NCBI GenBank assembly: GCA_051867975.1
Contig: JBJDZM010000049.1
Span: forward strand, 1 to 10,915
Origin: SVTX01 sp051867975
GTDB taxonomy: Bacteria > Bacillota > Clostridia > Oscillospirales > CAG-272
Direction: 5' to 3'
DNA: 10,915 bases
The position numbers and the translations under genes were made by a program. The notes below the pieces were generated by a model that saw only the letters and a program-made list of their open reading frames with translations, did no database searches and was not told the DNA's origin. Shown here one piece after another: positions 1 to 5,269 of this stretch. Positions within the stretch are counted from its first letter, which is position 1, and each line of letters begins with the position of its first letter.

Positions 1-410
1 GTAACGCCTTTGAGTCCCTGCTTTTTTGCGTAATATGCCTGTGCGATAGCCGAGTTTAACTTGTGGCTTCCGCTGGTGTTGTTTCCTTCAAACTTGTAGT
101 AGATCTTCGCGGGTGTGCCGAGCTTTTCCTCAAGGCAGTAAGCGCGGACGAGGGGAGAGGGACGATACATTTTGTAAAAGTTGCGGATTTCCTCCGGAAT
201 CGGGAAATAAGGGGTGGTATCGTCAAGCTCCTGTGCAATAAGCTCATCGCAGAATACGCCCGACAGGTCCTTAGCCGTCATGACCTCATGTGTCGCCGGA
301 TTAAGAAGAGGAGCGGGCTTCTGCTTCATATCGGCGCGAAGATTGTACCATGCCGTGGGCATCTCGGATTCGTTTAAATATATTTTGTAAGGTATTTTTT
401 CGTTTTTCAT
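1..410 (-). CDS. trpB: Tryptophan synthase beta chain, TrpB2 type (partial, N-terminal 136 codons)
   Basis: PLP-dependent enzyme that joins indole and L-serine to give L-tryptophan. The gene runs off the left edge, so only about the first third of a protein usually near 450 residues is present. The N-terminus (MKNEKIPYKIYL, then TAWYNLRADM) and the FPIPEEIRNFYKMYRPSPL block are typical of TrpB2 rather than TrpB1. The PLP-lysine motif GSHKLNSA is present, with the lysine at about residue 117. The ATG at 408-410 follows GGAGGA (418-423) with 7 nt spacing. Upstream lies a Trp-specific T-box, which independently supports a tryptophan role. No trpA or other trp gene is visible in the window, so use of free indole is possible, though genes beyond the left edge are unseen. 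Identity is secure as TrpB2 family; the salvage role is inference. Confidence 0.93.
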   Translation of the reverse strand, partial: MKNEKIPYKIYLNESEMPTAWYNLRADMKQKPAPLLNPATHEVMTAKDLSGVFCDELIAQELDDTTPYFPIPEEIRNFYKMYRPSPLVRAYCLEEKLGTPAKIYYKFEGNNTSGSHKLNSAIAQAYYAKKQGLKGV

Positions 411-467
411 TGTATTATCCTCCGTATTATCATATTATTAATTTGGTTTGTGTAATGCTTGTGAAAT
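411..467 (-). promoter_or_regulatory. Spacer and ribosome binding site of trpB
   Basis: A 57-nt AT-rich stretch between the leader-peptide stop and trpB. It holds GGAGGA at 418-423 and no convincing hairpin, so trpB can be initiated independently of the small upstream frame. Confidence 0.6.
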
Positions 468-515
468 TCAGAATAATTCGGCGTCATCCCGCCGCCATCG
501 CTTTGTGAATAACAT
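468..515 (-). CDS. Putative 15-residue leader peptide with one Trp codon
   Basis: A short reading frame, MLFTKRWRRDDAELF then TGA, lies between the second leader terminator and trpB. It has one of the best ribosome binding sites in the window: AGGAGG at 522-527, 6 nt from the ATG. The Trp codon is residue 7 and is followed by two Arg codons of the CGG type. Its stop is 57 nt before the trpB start, which has its own GGAGGA. Position and content recall the rtpLP leader peptide of the Bacillus subtilis at operon, which also sits behind a Trp T-box, though that peptide has three Trp codons. It could sense charged tRNA-Trp by ribosome stalling, aid trpB translation, or be an accident of a good SD. 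No homology was tested. Confidence 0.5.
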   Translation of the reverse strand: MLFTKRWRRDDAELF

Positions 516-529
516 TTTTTTCCTCCTGT

Positions 530-564
530 AAAAAACTCCTTTGACCGTATCTCTGTCAAAGGAG
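530..564 (-). terminator. Second intrinsic terminator in the trpB leader
   Basis: Read on the minus strand, a perfect 10-bp stem (arms 555-564 and 536-545, loop 546-554) is followed at once by six U residues (530-535). It lies directly after the U-tract of the T-box terminator, so transcription must pass two terminators to reach trpB. Its 5' arm begins CCUUUGACAGA, close to the CCUUGACAGA that opens the T-box terminator, which suggests duplication. Confidence 0.82.
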
Positions 565-606
565 AAAGAAAAAACGCCCCCGACAGAAATACCGATTCTG
601 TCAAGG
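565..606 (-). terminator. T-box intrinsic terminator
   Basis: On the minus strand an 11-bp stem (5' arm 596-606, 3' arm 578-588, two G-U pairs) is followed by UUUUUUCUUU (565-574). The first four bases of the 5' arm (CCUU, 603-606) are also the closing strand of the antiterminator, so the two structures exclude each other, as in known T-box leaders. Confidence 0.9.
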
Positions 607-849
607 ACGGATAAAATATCCGCGGTGCCACCTTGATTCACTCCCGACGGGAGTACTCTTTTTAAGATACCGACATATCTTTTGCAGGTAACGTCTGCCA
701 AAACGTCGCAGAATACTCGGCAAAACATTTTGCCTTTGACTGCGCCCTCAGCGGTCCATTTGCCAAACAGTTTCTAACCCGACTCTCAGCAACACGGGCT
801 CTCTGTGTAGTCTTATATGACTTTATCTCCGCCTCATAGGTTTTATGAT
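565..849 (-). promoter_or_regulatory. Tryptophan-specific T-box riboswitch leader
   Basis: cis-acting RNA that binds uncharged tRNA and prevents termination. On the minus strand the stem I base has a kink-turn: CC (839-840) pairs with GG (746-747), UAU (836-838) bulges, GA (834-835) faces GA (748-749), and GCGG (829-832) pairs with CCGC (751-754). The specifier loop carries AAAUGGA with UGG (Trp) at 756-758 followed by a purine. The AGAGAG (near 800-805) and GCUGAGAG (783-790) blocks fit the distal stem I motifs. Stem III is a perfect ACUCCC/GGGAGU hairpin (640-654). The antiterminator is AAGG, the 7-nt bulge UGGCACC (624-630), GCGGAU, then AUCCGU and CCUU (603-612). The C after UGG in the bulge matches a G discriminator base, as expected for bacterial tRNA-Trp. 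Confidence 0.95.
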
Positions 850-855
850 GGCATA

Positions 856-884
856 ATTATATCACCGCTTATTTGTTTTGTCAA
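856..884 (-). promoter_or_regulatory. Sigma-A promoter of the T-box/trpB unit
   Basis: On the minus strand a perfect -35 TTGACA (879-884) and a perfect -10 TATAAT (856-861) are separated by 17 nt. Transcription should start near 849, just upstream of T-box stem I. Confidence 0.93.
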
Positions 885-889
885 TAGTT

Positions 890-916
890 TTCGAAAAAAT
901 TTTTTTCGAAAAAATT
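890..916. repeat. A/T-tract palindrome and direct repeat upstream of the trpB promoter
   Basis: A 12-bp unit TTCGAAAAAATT occurs at 890-901 and again at 905-916. Between them 892-908 is an odd-centred perfect inverted repeat (CGAAAAAA, T, TTTTTTCG). It sits 8 bp upstream of the -35 element, where a UP element or a regulator site could act. The rest of 917-1050 is AT-rich without other recognisable features. Confidence 0.45.
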
Positions 917-1053
917 GCGATTTTTTCTTGTACGAAAAACATTTTTTCAGTGTGTCACGGCTTTGAAGCGGTATTTTTATGATGCTTTTTTAAATATATA
1001 TTAACTGATTTTCGCAAATTGTGCAAAATATGACAGGATTAAATGTTGATTAC

Positions 1054-1082
1054 TTGACATGTTCAATAAAATAGTGTAAAAT
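1054..1082 (+). promoter_or_regulatory. Sigma-A promoter of the reductase/aconitase X operon
   Basis: TTGACA (1054-1059), 17 nt, TAAAAT (1077-1082); start expected near 1089. The -35 overlaps an imperfect dyad TTGACATGTTCAA (1054-1066), which could be an operator. It diverges from the trpB promoter about 170 bp away. Confidence 0.85.
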
Positions 1083-1112
1083 AAAATGTAATAAACGAAA
1101 GGAGTTTTCTAT

Positions 1113-3182
1113 ATGGAGAACATTGACAAGAAATATGAAGCGTTGTTTACTCCTTGGAAAATAGGCAATGTCGAGATAAAAAACCGCATTGTAATGTGTC
1201 CTATGGGGGGAACGTCGCTTTTCGGATGGTTTGAGCTTGGCGGCTGCCACTTTGACCGTGAAGCGGCAAAGCTTTTCCTTCGGAGGGCGAACAACAACGT
1301 CGGACTTATCATTCCCGGCATTGCGCCGCTTCGCGACACCTTCTGGGGAAAGTGGCTCTGGCAAAATCCGAAAATGTTTGAGGAACTCAAGGATTTCATG
1401 GACGAGATACATAAGACCGGAGCTAAACTCTTCGTTCAGCTTACCGCAGGTATGGGACGCTCGTGGGCGATTACCGAGCTTATCGCGCCCCTGCACAAAA
1501 ACAAATTCACGCGTGCAATAATTAAGCCTGTCATCGACACGTCGCACGAGCTGGCATCACCTTCTCGCCAGCCCTCGCGCTGGGCGCACGACATTGAGTG
1601 TCCCGAGATGACGAAGGAGCAGATTCATGAGATAATCGAGGCGTTCGCGAAGACCGCAAAGCTTTGCCGTGACGCGGGAGTCGACGGCGTTGAGGTGCAT
1701 GCGGTACATGAAGGATATCTTCTTGACCAATTTGCGATAGAGTATTTCAACAAGCGTGAGGACGAGTACGGCGGAAGCTTTGAAAACAGATACCGCTTTG
1801 CCGCCGAGGTCGTCAAGGCAATAAAGAAGGCGTGCGGAGAGGATTATCCCGTATCGCTTCGCTACTCGGTTGAGTCCAAGATGAAGGACTTTTGCTACGG
1901 TGCTATGCCGGGCGAGGACTACACCGAAATAGGACGCGCAATGCCCGAGTCCGAGAGAGCGGCGAAATATCTTGAAGAAGCGGGATATGACATGCTCAAC
2001 GCCGATAACGGTACGTATGACTCGTGGTATTGGTCGCATCCGCCGATGTACATGCCAGAGAACTGCAACCTTGAGGATGTAGCTCACATAAAGAAATTTG
2101 TAAATATTCCCGTTGTCTGTGCCGGTAGAATGGATGCAGAGACAGGCGCGCGCGCTGTGGCAGAGGGTATGATCGACGGTGTCGGCGTGGCAAGACAGTT
2201 TTTGACCGACCCCGAATGGGTAACTAAGATAATTGAGGACAGAGTCGAGGACATCAAGCCTTGTATATGCTGTCACGCGGGTTGCTTTAATTTCTCTTCG
2301 TCGAAGGGGCATGCTAATACGCAAGACCTCAAAGATACGATGGGGCTTTCGCGTTGTGCGCTCAATCCTGAGACGATGCAGTCGAAGAAGTATCACGTCG
2401 AGCCTGCAAAGAAGCAGAAAAAGGTCGCAATCGTCGGCGGAGGTATCGGCGGTATGGAATCGGCTATTCTGTGCGCAAAACGCGGTCACAAGGTAACTCT
2501 TTACGAAAAGACCGACAAACTCGGCGGTGTATTTATCGCGGCGGCGGCTCCTTCCTTCAAGGAAAAGGACAGGGCGCTTATCGCGTGGTACAACCGCGAG
2601 ATTACAAAATACCCAATAGAAATTAAGCTGAATCATGAGGTCAAAAACATAAAGGAGCTTGATGCCGACGAGGTAATTATTGCGACGGGTGCCGTTGCAA
2701 AGAGAATTCCTCTTCCGGGTGCCGACAAGGCTATTGAAGCGGTGGATTTTCTGCTCGGCAAGCGTGAGGTCGGTGAGAATGTCACGGTTATCGGCGGCGG
2801 ACTTACGGGCTGTGAGATAGCGTACGAGCTTTACCTTCGCGGCAAGAAGCCGACTATCGTTGAGATGCAGGACGACCTTATAACTACTCCCGGAATCTGT
2901 CTTGCAAACACAAGCTATCTGCGCGATTTCTTCAAGACGAACAATGTGCCCGTATATCTTGAGACCTCGGTCAGAGAGATAGGCGACGGCTATGTTTCGG
3001 TATCGGACAAAGAGGGCAAGGAGACAAAAATATGCGCCGATTCGGTCATTCTGTCGGTCGGATACGATCCGGCACCCTTATCTAAAAAGTCGGGACACGT
3101 TCATGTCATCGGTGATGCCGCGGCGGTCGGAAATCTCCGCACGGTCATCTGGGGCGCGTGGGACGTTTGTATGAAGATATGA
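1113..3182 (+). CDS. Old Yellow Enzyme-family FMN/[4Fe-4S]/FAD oxidoreductase (2,4-dienoyl-CoA reductase/enoate reductase-like)
   Basis: Predicted cytosolic NAD(P)H-dependent ene-reductase of 689 residues, close to the usual length of FadH, enoate reductase and BaiCD/BaiH-like proteins. Residues 1-375 form the FMN TIM barrel, with the family block HEGYLLDQF followed by NKREDEYGGSFENR. A CICCHAGC motif gives C384, C387 and C391; the fourth cluster cysteine is probably C415. A dinucleotide fold for FAD starts at about 438 (GGGIGG, 442-447), a second for NAD(P)H at about 557 (GGGLTG, 561-566), and a late GDA (667-669) closes the FAD site. The start follows AAAGGAG with 8 nt spacing. It is first in a probable operon with aconitase X subunits, so its ene substrate may be their product. 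The 23-residue gap between C391 and C415 is longer than the roughly 11 residues I know from FadH. The substrate is unknown; bile acid, steroid or enoate reduction are all possible. Confidence 0.9.
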   Translation: MENIDKKYEALFTPWKIGNVEIKNRIVMCPMGGTSLFGWFELGGCHFDREAAKLFLRRANNNVGLIIPGIAPLRDTFWGKWLWQNPKMFEELKDFMDEIHKTGAKLFVQLTAGMGRSWAITELIAPLHKNKFTRAIIKPVIDTSHELASPSRQPSRWAHDIECPEMTKEQIHEIIEAFAKTAKLCRDAGVDGVEVHAVHEGYLLDQFAIEYFNKREDEYGGSFENRYRFAAEVVKAIKKACGEDYPVSLRYSVESKMKDFCYGAMPGEDYTEIGRAMPESERAAKYLEEAGYDMLNADNGTYDSWYWSHPPMYMPENCNLEDVAHIKKFVNIPVVCAGRMDAETGARAVAEGMIDGVGVARQFLTDPEWVTKIIEDRVEDIKPCICCHAGCFNFSSSKGHANTQDLKDTMGLSRCALNPETMQSKKYHVEPAKKQKKVAIVGGGIGGMESAILCAKRGHKVTLYEKTDKLGGVFIAAAAPSFKEKDRALIAWYNREITKYPIEIKLNHEVKNIKELDADEVIIATGAVAKRIPLPGADKAIEAVDFLLGKREVGENVTVIGGGLTGCEIAYELYLRGKKPTIVEMQDDLITTPGICLANTSYLRDFFKTNNVPVYLETSVREIGDGYVSVSDKEGKETKICADSVILSVGYDPAPLSKKSGHVHVIGDAAAVGNLRTVIWGAWDVCMKI

Positions 3183-3224
3183 AGCGTGAGGCTGAACTTA
3201 ACCGTAGTCAGTTTGCTTCAAATG

Positions 3225-3243
3225 CTCCTCGAATAGCGAGGAG
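3225..3243 (+). repeat. Small hairpin after the reductase gene
   Basis: CTCCTCG (3225-3231), 5-nt loop, CGAGGAG (3237-3243): a perfect 7-bp stem 43 nt after the reductase stop. No U-tract follows, so it is not a typical terminator; it may protect the 3' end or mark a processing site. Confidence 0.55.
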
Positions 3244-3283
3244 TCCGAGTTAAAATGTGCTTTGTGTGCAAGCGGAGGATGCG

Positions 3284-3362
3284 CAAGGGGCTCTGCCCCT
3301 TGACCCCGCTTGGAAACTTTTTGCAAAAAGTTTCTGAGAACTTCAAAAACCTTTATTAAAGG
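3284..3362 (+). repeat. Composite palindromic intergenic repeat (likely dispersed)
   Basis: Three hairpins in a row: CAAGGGGC/GCCCCTTG (3284-3302, 3-nt loop), a 22-bp perfect palindrome GAAACTTTTT-GC-AAAAAGTTTC (3313-3334), and CCTTT/AAAGG (3350-3362). From memory, very similar GGGGCTCTGCCCC plus GAAACTTTTT units are common between genes of gut Clostridia, so this may be a REP- or MITE-like element. None has a terminator U-run, so readthrough from the reductase to the dehydratase genes is likely. Together with the 3225-3243 hairpin this accounts for most of the 212-nt gap; no separate promoter is evident. Confidence 0.6.
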
Positions 3363-3394
3363 CTAAAATGAGATTTGATTTGAAAGGATAAGAT

Positions 3395-4672
3395 ATGGTA
3401 TTAAATCAAGAACAACAAGCAATACTTGACGGCGCGAAAGGCGAGACGATGGCCAAGGTCATGAAGACAATGGTAATGTTCGGCGACGCATTCGGTGCCG
3501 AGAAAATGGTCCCTGTTACGAGCGAATACAACCACCTTGTAACCTCGTTCGGACTCAAAATGATGACACCGGTTTTTGAGCTTATGCAGCAGCTCATCGA
3601 CGCAGGTGCGCTCTCACAGCAAAAATTCTCGGTCGACCCGAGACCTCTTGACAAAAACGTGCCTGCAAATTTTTTGCAGAGCTTTGTCTTCAACAAAATA
3701 ATGTATCCGACTCAGGAGAACTACGAAAAGCAGCTCCACGAACTTGGACTTATGAACGACGATGCGTTTACCTGCACGTGCTATCTTGACGAGGTGGGAA
3801 ACAAGCCTAAAAAGGGCGATATCCTCTCATGGGCGGAGTCAAGCGCGGTGGTTTACGCCAACTCGGTTTTAGGCGCGCGTTGCAACCGAAACTCGGGTAT
3901 TATGGATATTATGGGTTCAATCGTGGGCTTTGTCCCTTACTTCGGACTGCTGACCGACGAGGGAAGATGTGCGACATGGATTGTAAAAATCGAGACCGAA
4001 AAGAAGCCCGAAGCACAGCTTTTGGGTTCTGCTATCGGTATGAAGGTCATGGAGGACGTTCCTTACGTTTACGGACTTGACAAATGGCTTGGAAACGAGC
4101 TTAATGAGTCGGCTTGCTCCTACCTCAAGGATTTCGGCGCGGCAACCGCATCAAACGGTGCCGTAGGACTCTATCACATCGACGGATTGACCCCCGAGGC
4201 GGTCGAGCTTGGCGACAAGCTTATTGCCGAGGGCGCAAAGGTTTACGTCATTGACGATGCCGAGCTTGAAAGAGTCAAGGCAAGTTATCCCGTAATGTGG
4301 AAGAATGAGGACGCAAAGCCTAAGCTTTGTTTTATGGGTTGTCCTCATATGTCGCTTGAACAGCTCAAGACATGGACGGACAGAATTGAGGCGGGACTCA
4401 AGGAGTCGGGCAACAAGAAGGTGCTTATTCCGACGGTATTTACGTCTTCTCCCGCGGTACTTCGTGAGTTTAACAAAACGGGATATTCAGTACGGCTGAA
4501 GGCTACGGGCGTTATAACGTCATATATCTGTCCTCTTATGTATATGAATAATCCGCTTTGCAAATCGATGCCCGTTATCACGTCGTCAAACAAGCTCCGT
4601 ACATATACGACCGCAAGATATTACACCGACGACGAGATACTTGTCGCACTCACGAAAGGGGGTAACAAATAA
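3395..4672 (+). CDS. Aconitase X catalytic (large) subunit, DUF521/AcnX family
   Basis: Large subunit of a split aconitase X hydro-lyase, 425 residues, the normal size for the separate subunit. Family marks are the SWAESSAVVYANSVLGARCNR region (W146 to R165), the LCFMGCPHMSLEQL block (C312, C316) and a SYICPL block (C379). Cysteines at 127, 129, 163, 312, 316, 379 and 389 are candidates for Fe-S ligands; I cannot assign them individually. Known members are cis-3-hydroxy-L-proline dehydratase in bacteria and mevalonate 5-phosphate dehydratase in archaea; many bacterial two-subunit forms are uncharacterised. The start follows GAAAGGA with about 6 nt spacing. Its stop overlaps the start of the small-subunit gene by one base (TAATG), implying translational coupling. 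The neighbouring ene-reductase suggests the dehydrated product is reduced next. Family is sure, substrate is not. Confidence 0.92.
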   Translation: MVLNQEQQAILDGAKGETMAKVMKTMVMFGDAFGAEKMVPVTSEYNHLVTSFGLKMMTPVFELMQQLIDAGALSQQKFSVDPRPLDKNVPANFLQSFVFNKIMYPTQENYEKQLHELGLMNDDAFTCTCYLDEVGNKPKKGDILSWAESSAVVYANSVLGARCNRNSGIMDIMGSIVGFVPYFGLLTDEGRCATWIVKIETEKKPEAQLLGSAIGMKVMEDVPYVYGLDKWLGNELNESACSYLKDFGAATASNGAVGLYHIDGLTPEAVELGDKLIAEGAKVYVIDDAELERVKASYPVMWKNEDAKPKLCFMGCPHMSLEQLKTWTDRIEAGLKESGNKKVLIPTVFTSSPAVLREFNKTGYSVRLKATGVITSYICPLMYMNNPLCKSMPVITSSNKLRTYTTARYYTDDEILVALTKGGNK

Positions 4673-5115
4673 TGAAGGAATTTAAAGGAAGAGTTGTAAC
4701 TCCCGGTAATGTTACCGCCGAAGCGGTCGTCACTCACGGCGGCTTCAACACGCTCGCATCTCTCCAGGGCGCGCTTCAATTCGGCGACAAGACCGCGACC
4801 TGCAAAGACCAGAATAACCCCGATCTTTTCGGTAAGCCCGTAGCAGGCAAGGCCCTCTGTCTTCCGATTACAATAGGCTCGACGACCGGCGGACTTGTGC
4901 TTTATTGCGCATGCGCCATGCACCGCCAGCCTGCATGTATGCTCTTCTCGGAGCATATAGACTCGCTTGCGGCGGCAGGAGCAATCTTAGCCGACGTTTG
5001 GGTTGACGGCGTTACGATGCCCGTTGTTGACTGCCTTGGCGAAGAGTTTTTGAACTATGTTAAGGATGGAATGAAGATAACCGTGAAGGACGGCGGCGTG
5101 GTCGTTGTCGAATAA
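4672..5115 (+). CDS. Aconitase X swivel (small) subunit, DUF126 family
   Basis: 147-residue partner of the large subunit, equivalent to the swivelling domain that closes over the aconitase active site. It begins GRVVTPGNVTAEAVVTHGGFN and contains ITIGSTTGGLVLYC, the site where the family carries its conserved GS(S/T) loop; S70 is the candidate catalytic serine. Later blocks AAAGAILADVWVDGVTMPVVD and the C-terminal GMKITVKDGG strand fit the family, with an insertion near HRQPACMLFSEHID. The residue before the GS is Ile68, where I recall Arg or Lys in characterised members, so the substrate pocket may differ. A start codon overlapping the upstream stop and AAAGGGGG at 4655-4662 support the start. 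The gene ends the operon, 34 nt before a strong terminator. Confidence 0.9.
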   Translation: MKEFKGRVVTPGNVTAEAVVTHGGFNTLASLQGALQFGDKTATCKDQNNPDLFGKPVAGKALCLPITIGSTTGGLVLYCACAMHRQPACMLFSEHIDSLAAAGAILADVWVDGVTMPVVDCLGEEFLNYVKDGMKITVKDGGVVVVE

Positions 5116-5148
5116 CACGGGCATCAATCGTATTACAAACAAAAAGCA

Positions 5149-5179
5149 AGAGCGGTTTCGTCGAAATCGCTCTTTTTTT
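5149..5179 (+). terminator. Intrinsic terminator of the reductase/aconitase X operon
   Basis: Stem AGAGCGGUUU (5149-5158) with AAAUCGCUCU (5164-5173), 10 bp with one G-U pair, loop CGUCG, followed by U residues to 5179. Confidence 0.93.
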
Positions 5180-5205
5180 GCCATCAATTTGTAAATTTTG
5201 AACAG

Positions 5206-5234
5206 TTGACAGACTGGATGAAAAGTGGTAAAAT
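5206..5234 (+). promoter_or_regulatory. Sigma-A promoter of the branching enzyme gene
   Basis: TTGACA (5206-5211), 17 nt, TAAAAT (5229-5234) with an extended -10 TGG (5226-5228). The predicted start of transcription is near 5241, which bears on the choice of start codon downstream. Confidence 0.88.
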
Positions 5235-5269
5235 AAAAGGTAAAGAATATGAGTGAAAGAGAGATTATT

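Noticed and set aside
468..728. 86-codon minus-strand frame through the leader
   Set aside because: It runs through the T-box and both terminators. Only its last 15 codons have their own SD and are reported as a leader peptide.
1557..2636. Long open frame (359 codons) antisense to the reductase
   Set aside because: It lies wholly opposite a clear enzyme gene, its predicted protein is a Cys/Arg/Leu-rich string without family motifs, and it has no ribosome binding site; a shadow of codon bias.
3225..3362. Terminator between the reductase and aconitase X genes
   Set aside because: Hairpins are clear but none is followed by a U-tract on the plus strand, so they are reported as repeats.
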